64,000 bases of DNA from Bradyrhizobium elkanii WSM2783 (GTDB lineage: Bacteria; Pseudomonadota; Alphaproteobacteria; Rhizobiales; Xanthobacteraceae). Shown here piece after piece: positions 55,171 to 64,000 of this stretch (within the stretch, counting starts at the first letter, position 1; every line of letters begins with the position of its first letter). Where the stretch lies: positions 1 through 64,000 of the forward strand of contig NZ_AXAP01000008.1 in assembly GCF_000472865.1 (NCBI RefSeq), in the 5' to 3' direction. Position numbers and translations under genes: made by a program. The notes beneath the pieces are model-generated. The model was not told the origin of the DNA, did no database searches, and saw only the letters and a list, made by a program, of their open reading frames with translations.

Positions 55171-57059
55171 TGGACGAGTGGATGCCTTCCTCCGCAGATG
55201 CCGAAGCTCAGGCGCGTGCCGGGCGGCTTTGGTCGGACGCATCGCGCAATGCGGTCAACCGGCTCGTCCGCTGCCTGTTCGCCGAGCGCCTTCTTGAACC
55301 GGATGCATTGTTGTGGGCGCGCGACGGCAACCAAGCATGGCTCCCCCTTTGGCAGTCACGCCGGGTCCTGCATTTCACCGACCTGCGTCGTGCGCCTGCC
55401 GGGACATTGCAAAATCGTGGTTCTGTCGAAATACTAGACGAGATCGGTGCTCGCTACCGTATCGGTGGTCCCTCCGACCTCATCCGGCAGGTCGCGCCCG
55501 CCTTGGCGATCTCGCCAGCATCGGACGGCGTCGAGCATCTCATACGCGACGTCGAGGACAGCATGCGCAACGACATCCTGGCGCGTCGTCACCGGGAGCA
55601 CTGGAGCGCCGAGCTGCGAGGGAAAGTAGCCGAAGCAGGCGTGCAGGGATTCCTCGCATATCTGGAAAAGAGCCTGCCGCCGCATCTGGCGGCTATGACG
55701 CTCGATCAGTGGGGCGCGCTGGAAGGTCATCCCTTTTATCCGACATGGAAGGCCAAACCCGACCTCTCGCCGGAGGACGTCGCGGCTTTGTCGCCGGAGT
55801 TCGGTGCTCGCGTGCGCGTCCGAATAGCAGCGCTGCGCAAAGAATGGTCGTATGTGGAGAAGATGCCGCATGTCGGCAGCTATTCGGAATGGTTCTCACA
55901 AAACTTCCCCGAGCTCTGGCGCGACTGGGCCGAAGGATTGCATAAACGTGGAAAGTCTCGCGAGGACTGGCTGCCTCTCCCTGTCCATAGCTGGCACCTT
56001 GACAATTTCCTGCGCCGTGAGTTCGCGTCCGAGATTAGTTCCGGAGTTTTCGATCCGGATGGCCCGGAGGCCATGACGCTGCCGTCAATGTCGTTCCGCA
56101 CAATGCTGCCGGACACAGAGGAGCCGAGGCCCTTTATCAAACTGCCGGTGGCGATCTGGATGACCAGCGAACAGCGCACTCTGCAGGCCAAATCGATTCA
56201 CATGGGGCCGCGTCTCAGCACCCTGATTTCCGATATTCTGTCAAAGGAGAGGGATCTTTCTGAAAGGTTGGAGATCTTCACCGAAGACCTGGGCGCAATC
56301 CTGCACCACCCCGTGACGGGCGACGAGCATCCGGGCCGCTTTCTATCGGTCGTCTACCGCAACTGCGACGCTCTGGCGCGAAATGATGGGCTGTTGCCGG
56401 TCACTGTTGCGGCACTCTTGACGGCGAACCCGATCGATGGCCGCCCGCTCATTTGTGAATTGATTGCCAGAAGCGGCGATGAAAGTGAAGCAGCCGTATC
56501 TGCGTTCTTCCGTGTCTATGTAGGGACCGTCATCCGGCCAACGCTCGCCATGTATCTGCTTTACGGAATTGCTTTTGAGGCGCATCAGCAAAACAGCACG
56601 ATCCTGTTCGATGAAACCGGCCGCCCGCGAAAACTGCTGATCCGTGATTTCGGCGACGGCCGCAGTTTTGCGCCCCTGTTCAAGGAACGAGGGTACCACC
56701 TCAAGCCCTTCACTCGCACGGGGATCTTACCCACCACATTTGATGACAATATCAGTCTTGTGCGCTCATTCGTCATCGATGCCTGCTTCGTCTGCCACCT
56801 TCATGAAGTCGCACTGTGCCTCGACCAACATTATCCACTGTCGGGCACAAGCCTTTGGCGCATCCTGCGGGAAGAGGCCGAGGCGGTTTTCGATGCGCTC
56901 AGGCCGCGCATGTTGTCGGACGCATTCTGGCAGGAAGAACGCAAGGCCTTTCTTGAGAAACCCTGGCCGAGCCGCTCCGTGCTGCGGATGCACCTGGAGC
57001 GTTATCGCGACTATCGGGTTGAGCACGAGCTGCCGAATCCACTGGCGGGAGCGGAATGA
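55170..57059 (+). CDS. NRPS-independent siderophore synthetase (IucA/IucC family)
   Basis: A 629-residue NIS synthetase from GTG 55170, with GGAGG 7 nt upstream and a 1-nt overlap with the opine dehydrogenase stop. ATP-site motifs: [12 protein letters not shown] at 185-196 (family consensus GHPxHPxxK; here the second His is Tyr), SMSFRTMLP at 306-314, [14 protein letters not shown], and AHQQNS at 471-476. The FhuF-like C-terminal half reads [22 protein letters not shown]. It adenylates a carboxylate such as citrate or malate and couples it to an amine. It is the only NIS enzyme in the operon, so the product probably carries one such amide. Confidence 0.9.
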   Translation: MDEWMPSSADAEAQARAGRLWSDASRNAVNRLVRCLFAERLLEPDALLWARDGNQAWLPLWQSRRVLHFTDLRRAPAGTLQNRGSVEILDEIGARYRIGGPSDLIRQVAPALAISPASDGVEHLIRDVEDSMRNDILARRHREHWSAELRGKVAEAGVQGFLAYLEKSLPPHLAAMTLDQWGALEGHPFYPTWKAKPDLSPEDVAALSPEFGARVRVRIAALRKEWSYVEKMPHVGSYSEWFSQNFPELWRDWAEGLHKRGKSREDWLPLPVHSWHLDNFLRREFASEISSGVFDPDGPEAMTLPSMSFRTMLPDTEEPRPFIKLPVAIWMTSEQRTLQAKSIHMGPRLSTLISDILSKERDLSERLEIFTEDLGAILHHPVTGDEHPGRFLSVVYRNCDALARNDGLLPVTVAALLTANPIDGRPLICELIARSGDESEAAVSAFFRVYVGTVIRPTLAMYLLYGIAFEAHQQNSTILFDETGRPRKLLIRDFGDGRSFAPLFKERGYHLKPFTRTGILPTTFDDNISLVRSFVIDACFVCHLHEVALCLDQHYPLSGTSLWRILREEAEAVFDALRPRMLSDAFWQEERKAFLEKPWPSRSVLRMHLERYRDYRVEHELPNPLAGAE

Positions 57060-58285
57060 CAACTGCTTCTGCCTTGTTTCGCGGCTTCGGTCCTGTTTTT
57101 GTCTTGCTGTTCGGGCTGCAATTCATTTCCATGGGCGCCATGGAAATGAGTGGTCCATTCTGGCCGATCCAAATCAAAGCGTTGAGCCCTTCCGACAGCG
57201 TCTTTGGACTCGCAGGCGTGGGTGTCTATGTTGGCCCGATGATTGGTATGTCGCTGACCAGCACCTTTTGGGGGCGAATGGGCGATCGCTACGGCAATCG
57301 GCTGATGATGGTTCGGGCGCTCGGCGGGCTAGCGGTCACGCAACTCCTTGTCGCTGTTGCACAGGATGTCTGGACGATCATGGCGCTGCGTTTCTTGCAG
57401 GGCGCCTGCGCCGGCTATATCGCTCCAGCGCAGGCCTATGGCGTGCAGATTACCGGCGGGAAGGACCGCGCAAGCCTGTTCGCCTGGCTTCAGGTTGCGA
57501 CCAATGTGGGCTCGCTGGGCGGCGCCTTCCTGGGCGGGCTCATTCTCGATCGATTCCCTTTTGCTGCAGTAAATCTGACCGCCGGGGCGATTTGTGCGCT
57601 GTGCGCTGCCGTTGCCTGGTTGAGCCTGCCCGTACCGACGCCAGGAGCTGCTGCCGCCAATCCCGGAAACGCGGGTACCGCAAAGCCTACGGCGTCGACA
57701 GGTGCTCCGATCGGAGCTCTTCTTGCCTTGATGGGGATGCTGCTTGCCAGCCGCATGGTCCTGCAGGTTCCTTTCTCACTGTACATGACCCGGGTATTTG
57801 GCGCGCCGCACTGGGTCGCCGGCCTCACTTACGGACTGCTGGCGTGCGGCTTTGTCGTGGCCGCGCCCCTATGGGCGCGGCTCTTCGAGAAACGAACGCC
57901 ATCCTATGTGCTGGGCGGGAGCGTGCTGATTTCGGCCGCGTGCGTTTTGGTTACGCATCTGGCGGGCAGCACGAACTCCGTTGCCGTGTTCGCGTTCCTG
58001 TATTTTATCTGGGGCGCGCTTCTTGGGGGAACGACGCCGGTGCTTCTCGCGCTCATTTCGGCAGCTGTCTCTAATGATAGGCAAGGTTCGGTTCTGGGCC
58101 TTGCGCAAGCCTGCCAGCAGGTTGCTTCTGCGAGCGGCATCGTTGCCGGTGTCGGGGTCACCCAGCTCTTTGGTCTCGAAGCCGCTTTCCCGCTCGTCGC
58201 CACGCTTTACGCCTTGTCATTTTTGTCGGCTCTCGGCATCTGGCTCAAAGCTGCGCACTCCGCTCAAGAAGGAAGTCGACCATGA
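57056..58285 (+). CDS. MFS transporter, probable siderophore exporter
   Basis: A 409-residue carrier with about 12 helices, two halves separated by a Pro/Ala/Gly-rich cytoplasmic loop ([20 protein letters not shown]). The 2-3 loop reads [18 protein letters not shown], matching MFS motif A. It overlaps both neighbours by 4 nt (ATGA), inside the siderophore operon between the synthetase and the importer. Efflux of the finished siderophore is the natural inference; similar MFS proteins occupy this place in other NIS clusters. Confidence 0.83.
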   Translation: MTTASALFRGFGPVFVLLFGLQFISMGAMEMSGPFWPIQIKALSPSDSVFGLAGVGVYVGPMIGMSLTSTFWGRMGDRYGNRLMMVRALGGLAVTQLLVAVAQDVWTIMALRFLQGACAGYIAPAQAYGVQITGGKDRASLFAWLQVATNVGSLGGAFLGGLILDRFPFAAVNLTAGAICALCAAVAWLSLPVPTPGAAAANPGNAGTAKPTASTGAPIGALLALMGMLLASRMVLQVPFSLYMTRVFGAPHWVAGLTYGLLACGFVVAAPLWARLFEKRTPSYVLGGSVLISAACVLVTHLAGSTNSVAVFAFLYFIWGALLGGTTPVLLALISAAVSNDRQGSVLGLAQACQQVASASGIVAGVGVTQLFGLEAAFPLVATLYALSFLSALGIWLKAAHSAQEGSRP

Positions 58286-59451
58286 CGGAATACCGATCGC
58301 TGCTGCACGCCGCGGTGACGGCTATTGTCCTGATCGCTTTGCTTCCAACAGCAGCATTTGCCGGCGAACCTGGACTGACACAGACGCAGGCGCCGCTTAC
58401 CCTCACTGATATCGCAGGCCGCCAGGTGACGCTTAACGCGCCTGTCAAACGCATGCTTCTGGGCGAAGGCCGGCAGCTCTATCTCATCGCCTCGCTGGAA
58501 CCCAAAGATCCTCTGGCCCATGTGGTAGCCTGGCGCACCGATCTGATCGCGGCCGATCCGGCCACTTACGCGCAGTATCTCGAAGTGTTTCCCGAGTTGG
58601 CGAAGCTGCCTTCCTTTAAGGGGCAGGAGGACAGCCTGATCGACATCGAATCGGCGATCATCCAGAAGCCTGATGTGGTGCTGCTCAATCTTGAAGCCAT
58701 GCAGGCCAACAAGGACGCCAGCTACATCGAGAAGCTCGCGGCACTGAACATACCGGTTCTTTATATCGATTTTCGTCACCGTCCCCTGGAAAACACCGAG
58801 CCGACCATTCGGCTCCTGGGCAGGATCATGGGGCGCGAGGCGCGTGCGGAGGAGATCATCGCGTTCCGCCGCCAGGCCATGGCTGCGGTTGCCAACGTCC
58901 TTGCCGCCAAACAACCGAAGCGCCCCAATGTGTTCGTCGAGCGGATCGGTGGCTACTCCCAGGATTGCTGCCTGTCTTTCGGCGCCGAGAATTTCGGCAA
59001 ATATGTCGAACTCGCTGGCGGCCATAATATCGGCAGCGATATCATTCCCTCGACCTTCGGGCAGATCAGCCCCGAGCAGGTCATCGTCGCCAATCCCGAG
59101 CATGTGGTGGTTACCAGCGCTGACTGGCAAGCCTATGTGCCCGGGGGCCATTGGATTCCGCTTGGACCAGGGGCGGATCCTCGGGTGACGCGCAAGAAGC
59201 TCGAATGGTTCGCTACTCGGGACGCCTATACCGGTATCGCGGCAAAGAAGACGCGGAATTTTCACGCCATTTGGCACCAGTTCTACAACAGCCCATACGA
59301 ATTTGTCGCCGTCCAACAATTGGCGAAGTGGTTCCACCCCGACCTGTTTGCTAATCTGGACCCCAATGCAACTTTTGCCGAATACCATCGTCGCTTCCTG
59401 CCCATCGAGTATCGGCCCGGCTATAGCGTCAGCCTTTCGGACAGCCAGTGA
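58282..59451 (+). CDS. ferric-siderophore ABC transporter, substrate-binding protein
   Basis: A 389-residue class III binding protein (FecB/FhuD type) with a signal peptide ([20 protein letters not shown]). The first lobe has [36 protein letters not shown], the linking helix region carries [28 protein letters not shown], and the second lobe includes [40 protein letters not shown]. It binds the ferric complex in the periplasm after TonB import. The CC pair is unusual for this family. Confidence 0.88.
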   Translation: MTEYRSLLHAAVTAIVLIALLPTAAFAGEPGLTQTQAPLTLTDIAGRQVTLNAPVKRMLLGEGRQLYLIASLEPKDPLAHVVAWRTDLIAADPATYAQYLEVFPELAKLPSFKGQEDSLIDIESAIIQKPDVVLLNLEAMQANKDASYIEKLAALNIPVLYIDFRHRPLENTEPTIRLLGRIMGREARAEEIIAFRRQAMAAVANVLAAKQPKRPNVFVERIGGYSQDCCLSFGAENFGKYVELAGGHNIGSDIIPSTFGQISPEQVIVANPEHVVVTSADWQAYVPGGHWIPLGPGADPRVTRKKLEWFATRDAYTGIAAKKTRNFHAIWHQFYNSPYEFVAVQQLAKWFHPDLFANLDPNATFAEYHRRFLPIEYRPGYSVSLSDSQ

Positions 59452-60518
59452 TGACCGATGTCCATACCGAAACACTGCCCTTAGCCGGCGGCGACGCCTA
59501 TCAAGCGCTCAGCGTCAGGCGATGGGTCGTTCTCCTTGTGCTGATGGCCGGGGTTTGCGTCGCATTGGTCGGTGACCTTTCGACTGGACCAGCCAGCTAC
59601 AGGCTTGGAGAGGTTGTGCGCACGCTCGTTCTGCCGGCGGAAGCGGATGCGCAGATGCGCGTCATTGTCTGGTCGATCCGCATGCCGTCGGCCCTTATGG
59701 GCGTCGTGGTCGGTGTGGCGCTTGCCATCGGCGGCGCTCAGATGCAGACCATCTTGAACAATCCGCTGGCGAGCCCGTTCACGCTGGGCCTTTCCGCCGG
59801 TGCAAGCTTCGGCGCGGCCCTTGCGCTCGCCTTCGGTGTCGCGCTGGTTCCCATCGCAGGCGACTATGTCGTCGCGGCCAATGCTTTCGTCTTGGCCATG
59901 GCGACCGCCTTCCTGATCCATTTGGCCAGCCTTCGGCGCGGAGCCTCGATCCACGTGATCGTGCTCTTGGGCATAGCGCTGGTTTTCAGTTTCAATACGG
60001 CACTCGCTATCATCCAGTATTTCGCCGCCGAGCAGGCGGTCGCGGCCATCGTCTTCTGGACCATGGGCAGCCTCACCAAGGCGACATGGCCCAAGCTCGC
60101 CATCACCGCGCTGGTCGTGGGTCTAACCTTGCCGGTCTTTCTGCGCCGCCGGTGGCAGTTGACGGCCTTACGTCTTGGCGAGGCGCGCGCGGCGAGCTTC
60201 GGCATTCCCGTGCGGCGCCTGCGGCTCGAAACCCTGATCCTTGTCTCTCTTTTGACGGCGATCCCCGTCGCGTTTGTCGGCACGATCGGCTTTATCGGTC
60301 TCGTAGCTCCGCACATCGCACGCATGATGGTCGGCGAAGACCAGCGCTTCCTGCTGCCCGCGAGCGCGCTGACTGGCGCGCTGATCATGTCGTTCAGCTC
60401 CATCCTGGCCAAAATCGTGGTACCCGGCGCCGTCCTGCCGATCGGCATCGTCACCTCGGCGATCGGATTGCCGGTGTTCCTCTATTTGATTCTGAAAAGC
60501 GGAAGAGACATATGGTAG
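59448..60518 (+). CDS. ferric-siderophore ABC transporter, permease (FecCD family)
   Basis: A 356-residue FecCD/BtuC-type permease with about ten helices. Motifs: IRMPSALMGVVVGVALAIGGAQMQTILNNPLASPFTLGLSAGASFGAALAL and TIGFIGLVAPHIARMMVGEDQRFLLPASALTGALIM, the family's start and ATPase-coupling signatures. A homodimer probably pairs with the next gene's ATPase. Overlaps the binding protein by 4 nt and the ATPase by 7 nt. Confidence 0.92.
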   Translation: MMTDVHTETLPLAGGDAYQALSVRRWVVLLVLMAGVCVALVGDLSTGPASYRLGEVVRTLVLPAEADAQMRVIVWSIRMPSALMGVVVGVALAIGGAQMQTILNNPLASPFTLGLSAGASFGAALALAFGVALVPIAGDYVVAANAFVLAMATAFLIHLASLRRGASIHVIVLLGIALVFSFNTALAIIQYFAAEQAVAAIVFWTMGSLTKATWPKLAITALVVGLTLPVFLRRRWQLTALRLGEARAASFGIPVRRLRLETLILVSLLTAIPVAFVGTIGFIGLVAPHIARMMVGEDQRFLLPASALTGALIMSFSSILAKIVVPGAVLPIGIVTSAIGLPVFLYLILKSGRDIW

Positions 60519-61264
60519 TGCTGAGCACGCATCGCCTCGGCGCCCGCTTCGGATCACGCGAGGTACTGCGTGATGTGACCCTTCCGCCCTGTTATGGCGG
60601 CGAGGTCGTGGCGGTCATTGGACCGAATGCTGCGGGCAAGTCGACGCTGTTCCGGCGCCTGGCAGCTATTCTTCCGGGGCCCGGGGAGCGCCGGTTGGAA
60701 GGTGTGCGCGATGCAGATCGCGCCGTCGCCTATATGCCTCAAGACCAAACGGCAAGCGCGGTGCTGACTGTATTCGAATCCGTCCTTCTTGCGCGTAAGC
60801 AGGTCAGCGGCTGGCGTCTGGAGAGGTCCGATCTTGTGGTGGTGGACCAGGCGCTGGCGTCACTCGATATGGGCGATCTTGCCAATGAAATCCTTTCCGA
60901 GCTGAGCGGCGGACAGCGCCAGCTCGTCGGGCTTGCTCAATGTCTCGTGCGCGAACCGCAGGTGCTGCTCTTGGACGAGCCAACCAGCGCGCTGGACATG
61001 CACCGCCAGTTGGAAGCGATGCGGCAGGTGCGCAGCCTTGCGCATGACGACGGTATGCTCGTGCTGATCGCGCTGCACCATCTCGACCTGGCACTCAAAT
61101 TCGCCGACAAGGTCGCTATCCTCTCTGATGGAACGTTGCACGATTTCGGCACGGCGGCTGAAGTCCTGACGCCGGAAAACCTTGCCGCAACCTTCCGCAT
61201 CAGGGCTCGTATCGAATCCTGTTCGCAAGGCAAGCCACATTTGATCGTCGACGACGCGATCTGA
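60512..61264 (+). CDS. ferric-siderophore ABC transporter, ATP-binding protein
   Basis: A 250-residue ATPase of the FepC/FecE type. Walker A GPNAAGKST, signature LSGGQRQLVGLAQCL, Walker B VLLLDEPTSALD, switch His in LIALHHLDLALKFADKVAIL. The start at ATG 60512 overlaps the permease stop. Last gene of the siderophore operon; the following 89-nt gap to the convergent dioxygenase gene shows no clear terminator. Confidence 0.9.
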   Translation: MVVLSTHRLGARFGSREVLRDVTLPPCYGGEVVAVIGPNAAGKSTLFRRLAAILPGPGERRLEGVRDADRAVAYMPQDQTASAVLTVFESVLLARKQVSGWRLERSDLVVVDQALASLDMGDLANEILSELSGGQRQLVGLAQCLVREPQVLLLDEPTSALDMHRQLEAMRQVRSLAHDDGMLVLIALHHLDLALKFADKVAILSDGTLHDFGTAAEVLTPENLAATFRIRARIESCSQGKPHLIVDDAI

Positions 61265-61353
61265 TGTCCCGCGCGCCGGTGGCATTTGCAAAGGGCCGCT
61301 CGGCTGCAGCCCGCATCAGGCCGCGGACCGATACCGAATGTCGTTTGCCGCGT

Positions 61354-62202
61354 CTACCGCGCGCGCTTTGATTTCGATCCCCACATGCAGAGGCTTGTCG
61401 GTTCGAACCCGAACTGGCGCGGCCGATGCGATTCCTCGTCCTCGATCTCATCCACCCCGACCGAATATTCGAACACCATGCCGTCGGGGCCCTGGAAGTA
61501 AAGGAACCGCGCGCCGGACGTCGGGTGACGGCCAGGGCCGAAGACGATCGGCACCCGTTGCTCGGACAGGTGATAGAAGGATCGCAGCACGTCGTCGTTG
61601 CTTTGCACCTGATGGTTGATGTGCTGGATCCCGGGACCTCTGGCCGGCGCAAGCGCGATGGTGTGATGGATCGCGTTCACGCGCATCAGCGCAATATCCC
61701 CGATGCGATCGCTGACGCGCGCGTTGCAGACCTCCGTCCAGAACTTCTCGTCGCGAACCGGATTGGTCGAATTCAAGCCGACATGGCTGAAGCCGGTGAT
61801 GCCGGCGTCCCGTGAAGCAAAATAGCGGCGGCCATGCTGCTCCGGACGGACAACCAGCTCGATCTGGTTGCCGCTCGGATCCTTGAAGCCAATGAAGGCG
61901 CGAACCTTGCGTGCCGAGCATTCGGCAGCCGCGCCGACATGCACCGGATGACCAAGCGAGTCCAGGGTCGTGGCGGCCTCGTTCAACTCGCTCTCGTTCT
62001 CGACTTCGAATCCGATGGTCTGATCGGCCGGGTCGCCCTCAAAGTAGCACAGCGTATGCGCACGTTCGTCTGAACGCAGATAGAGCGAGTTCCGCGATCT
62101 CTCGCTCACCTGAAGACCGAGGCATCTGGTCGCAAATGATTCCGCTTCCTCGAGGCTCGAGCTCCCCAGCCGCGCATAGGTGACATCCTTGAGCTGGATC
62201 AT
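61354..62202 (-). CDS. extradiol dioxygenase-like VOC protein, intact metal site
   Basis: A 282-residue two-module VOC protein of the BphC/catechol 2,3-dioxygenase class I type. The C-terminal module carries the 2-His-1-Glu triad: His140 (GFSHVGLNS), His194 (GIQHINHQVQSNDDV) and Glu245 (GPDGMVFEYSVG); IHHTIALAP is a further active-site segment. It should cleave a catechol ring meta to the hydroxyls using Fe(II). AAGGAGC lies 7 nt before ATG 62202. It is the last gene of the minus-strand operon with TetR and a Rieske ferredoxin. Confidence 0.85.
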   Translation of the reverse strand: MIQLKDVTYARLGSSSLEEAESFATRCLGLQVSERSRNSLYLRSDERAHTLCYFEGDPADQTIGFEVENESELNEAATTLDSLGHPVHVGAAAECSARKVRAFIGFKDPSGNQIELVVRPEQHGRRYFASRDAGITGFSHVGLNSTNPVRDEKFWTEVCNARVSDRIGDIALMRVNAIHHTIALAPARGPGIQHINHQVQSNDDVLRSFYHLSEQRVPIVFGPGRHPTSGARFLYFQGPDGMVFEYSVGVDEIEDEESHRPRQFGFEPTSLCMWGSKSKRAR

Positions 62203-62224
62203 GGTTGCGCTCCTTTTGCAGAAA

Positions 62225-63106
62225 TCAGGTGATGACTTGCCGCAGCTCCGGAATCTCGGAGCATTCGCTTCCCCATTCGCATAGTGAGGAAGCTGCCGGC
62301 GCAAACTGCCTCGCATGGTGCCCGGTATCGATGTCGGCCAGCCCATGTCCGTACGAGAAGACTTGTCCTTCCGGTCCGGCAAATCGCAGAAAGATCTGGC
62401 CGGATGCTGCTTCGCGGCCTGGGCCGTGCAGGATCTTGATCTGTCGCTCCTGCGCAAAATAGTGGTTCTGCATGATCGAATCGAGACTTTCGACTCCGTA
62501 GCAGACGTCAAGCAGCCCCGCCCGATCGGAAGGGTAGAGCGCAATCCGGTGATGCTTCCGATCGATGCTGAGATAGGCAATATCGCCGACCCAATCGCTG
62601 ATCGCCGCTCCCAGGATCGTGGTCCACAGCTTCAGGTCATCCGCCATCGCGCGGCTGCGAATGCCCACGCATTGCAGGCCGGTGACACCGGCATCGCGGC
62701 TCGGGAAGTAGCGCCGGCCGCTTACCGCCGGGCGTGACACAAGGTCGATCTCATTGCCGCTCGCGTCGCGCACGATCAGTGCGCGCCGCACAAAACGCCG
62801 GCTGCATTCCTCTGCGGACGCCTCGCGGACTTCAAATCCCTCTCGCTGCAAGGCATCGGCCGCTCGATCAACGTCATCGGCGGAGGCGACCTCCATGCCG
62901 ACGCTTGACCTGTCGGCGCCTTCGACGAGACAAAGCGTGTGGAAGCGCTCGTCGGACCGGAACAGAAATTGCTCCTTGTCATCAGTGACGCGCTGAAGCC
63001 CCAGAATGTCGGTCGCGAAGGCCGCGGCGGCCGGGCCGTTCTGTACCGCAAGCCTCACATAGCAGAGCTGGATCAACGGGACAGGGGCGAAGTGCTTGGC
63101 GTCCAT
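62225..63106 (-). CDS. extradiol dioxygenase-like VOC protein, metal ligands lost
   Basis: A 293-residue paralogue of the adjacent VOC protein, same two-module layout (SRDAGVTGLQCVGIRSRAMADDLKLWTTIL, DRKHHRIALYPSDRAGLLDVCYGVESLD, FLRFAGPEGQVFSYGHG). At the three metal positions it has Cys146, Asp200 and Ser251 instead of His, His and Glu, so a standard Fe(II) extradiol site is not possible. It may be a structural or regulatory partner of the active paralogue or bind another ligand. The ATG is 2 nt after the TetR stop. The alignment is by eye. Confidence 0.8.
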   Translation of the reverse strand: MDAKHFAPVPLIQLCYVRLAVQNGPAAAAFATDILGLQRVTDDKEQFLFRSDERFHTLCLVEGADRSSVGMEVASADDVDRAADALQREGFEVREASAEECSRRFVRRALIVRDASGNEIDLVSRPAVSGRRYFPSRDAGVTGLQCVGIRSRAMADDLKLWTTILGAAISDWVGDIAYLSIDRKHHRIALYPSDRAGLLDVCYGVESLDSIMQNHYFAQERQIKILHGPGREAASGQIFLRFAGPEGQVFSYGHGLADIDTGHHARQFAPAASSLCEWGSECSEIPELRQVIT

Positions 63107-63108
63107 TT

Positions 63109-63858
63109 TCAACCACGGTTCTTCTGGTCGTTCGCCATCGCCGTCTGGAGGTGTTGGCGAACGATGTCGCGCCACACCTTCAGCAGGCGACTGAACTGCT
63201 CAGGATCTTTTTCGATCAGGGTTCGAACCGAATAGCCGCGGACCACGCTCAGCGTGAGCGAGAGGATATCGCTGGCGAGTTGCTTGGGAACGCCCGACGA
63301 CATCAGCGCTTCGAGCCAGGCGGCCTCGACCGAAAACCGGCTGGTGCGGGAGTTCCTGTACGTCTCCCGCTTGAGAATGCGCGAGTCGCTGTCCGCGCTC
63401 ATTGCGATCGCGAGTTCGATGAAGAAATAGTCGCCGAAATAGAAATCCTGCGCGTCCTTGATGATCCCTTCGATCGGATCGTTTCCGCTGTTCTGGGCGA
63501 GGTGGGCCCGGCGGGCGCTCTCCACCAGCGAGACTTCGTTGACATGCCTGATGATGGCGACAAGAAGATCGTGCTTGCTCTTGAAATGGTGCAGCAGGGC
63601 GCCGCGCGAGACGCCCGCGAGTTCGGCCACCTCGACCGTGCGCAGGCCGCGCAGTCCGTTCGCGCGCACCAGCTTCACCGCGGCCTCGATCAATTGGGTC
63701 TGCGTCGCTTCGCTGCGCTCCGCTTGGGTTCGCTTGGGGGCGTATTTCGGCTCGCTTGAGCTGTTGCGTCGTGATTGCAGCCGTTGCCGCGCCGCGGCGC
63801 GTGGCAGGGACGCCCGGCCTCCGTGTGCGCCTGGCTTCGTCTTGTCAGCATTCGACAT
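63109..63858 (-). CDS. TetR/AcrR-family regulator
   Basis: A 249-residue repressor with a 45-residue basic disordered N-terminus (SNADKTKPGAHGGRASLPRA). HTH: RSEATQTQLIEAAVKLVRANGLRGLRTVEVAELAGVSRGALLHHFKSKHDLLVAIIRHV. The C-terminal ligand domain is helical (PIEGIIKDAQDFYFGDYFFIELAIAMSAD, SDILSLTLSVVRGYSVRTLIEKDPEQFSRLL). Its start overlaps the end of the upstream Rieske gene by 14 nt. It probably controls this aromatic degradation operon from within. Confidence 0.87.
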   Translation of the reverse strand: MSNADKTKPGAHGGRASLPRAAARQRLQSRRNSSSEPKYAPKRTQAERSEATQTQLIEAAVKLVRANGLRGLRTVEVAELAGVSRGALLHHFKSKHDLLVAIIRHVNEVSLVESARRAHLAQNSGNDPIEGIIKDAQDFYFGDYFFIELAIAMSADSDSRILKRETYRNSRTSRFSVEAAWLEALMSSGVPKQLASDILSLTLSVVRGYSVRTLIEKDPEQFSRLLKVWRDIVRQHLQTAMANDQKNRG

Positions 63859-64000
63859 AAACGTCCTCTTCGCTCAGTTTGACCCGGAAGGTCTTCAGCG
63901 CGACCGTGCAGGGCATGCCGGTCGGCTGCCCATTAGTGACGTCGAACGTGCCGAAGTGCCACGGGCACTCGACGATTTTCCCCGTCAGAATGCCTTCTTC
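63845..64000 (-). CDS. Rieske [2Fe-2S] ferredoxin, C-terminal part (runs off window)
   Basis: The visible 51 residues read EEGILTGKIVECPWHFGTFD then VTNGQPTGMPCTVALKTFRV and KLSEEDVYVEC. CPWH is the second Cys-x2-His pair of a Rieske cluster; the first pair lies outside the window. This size and ending fit the ferredoxin component of an aromatic ring-hydroxylating dioxygenase. The oxygenase subunits are expected upstream, beyond 64000. Confidence 0.82.
   Translation of the reverse strand, partial: EEGILTGKIVECPWHFGTFDVTNGQPTGMPCTVALKTFRVKLSEEDVYVEC

Overview
The window looks like chromosome of a high-GC alphaproteobacterium of the Bradyrhizobium/Nitrobacteraceae type. The basis is the nrtABC-haemoglobin-flavoprotein-nasC nitrate assimilation locus, the Urt/Fmd amide locus with a permease-kinase fusion, and many short palindromic repeats of the families I know from Bradyrhizobium and Rhodopseudomonas. 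All homology statements come from reading the translations; no database was searched.

Layout. 1-131: 5' end of a transposase gene that leaves the window. 0.3-9.1 kb: carbohydrate cluster (GT4 glycosyltransferase, ABC exporter, amylo-alpha-1,6-glucosidase family protein, PRC-barrel protein, MFS transporter, convergent glgA-type synthase). 9.3-18.3 kb: general metabolism (CoA-transferase, zinc alcohol dehydrogenase, isocitrate/isopropylmalate dehydrogenase family, XRE regulator, DctA, serine hydrolase, intradiol dioxygenase). 18.5-26.3 kb: nitrate import and assimilatory reduction behind a sigma-54-like promoter and a leader with hairpins. 26.5-27.4 kb: SMP-30 protein. 27.5-38.8 kb: a LuxR-type response regulator and a very large sensor kinase with an N-terminal NCS1-type permease, divergent from a urea/short-chain-amide ABC transporter (urtABCDE) followed by formamidase and FmdB; a perfect 18-bp palindrome lies between the two arms. 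38.8-41.3 kb: phasin, a small basic protein and a GH88/105 hydrolase.

From about 41.3 kb the window looks accessory, with gene remnants and long gaps. 41.9-47.7 kb holds a LysR gene and a one-carbon/O-demethylation operon (purU, LigM-like demethylase, folD, aromatic-acid MFS). 48.7-61.3 kb holds a TonB receptor and a tightly overlapping nine-gene siderophore operon: SerK-like ParB-fold protein, PLP decarboxylase, SbnA-like synthase, opine dehydrogenase, a single IucA/IucC synthetase, MFS exporter and an Fe-siderophore ABC importer. This enzyme set fits a rhizobactin-type amino-polycarboxylate siderophore unusually well and is the main discovery candidate. 61.3-64 kb is a minus-strand aromatic-degradation operon (Rieske ferredoxin end, TetR, two extradiol-dioxygenase-like VOC proteins), in which the second VOC protein has lost all three metal ligands.

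The locus links nitrogen scavenging (nitrate, urea/amides), iron scavenging and lignin-derived aromatic use, typical of a soil or rhizosphere bacterium. I saw no tRNA, rRNA or CRISPR array.
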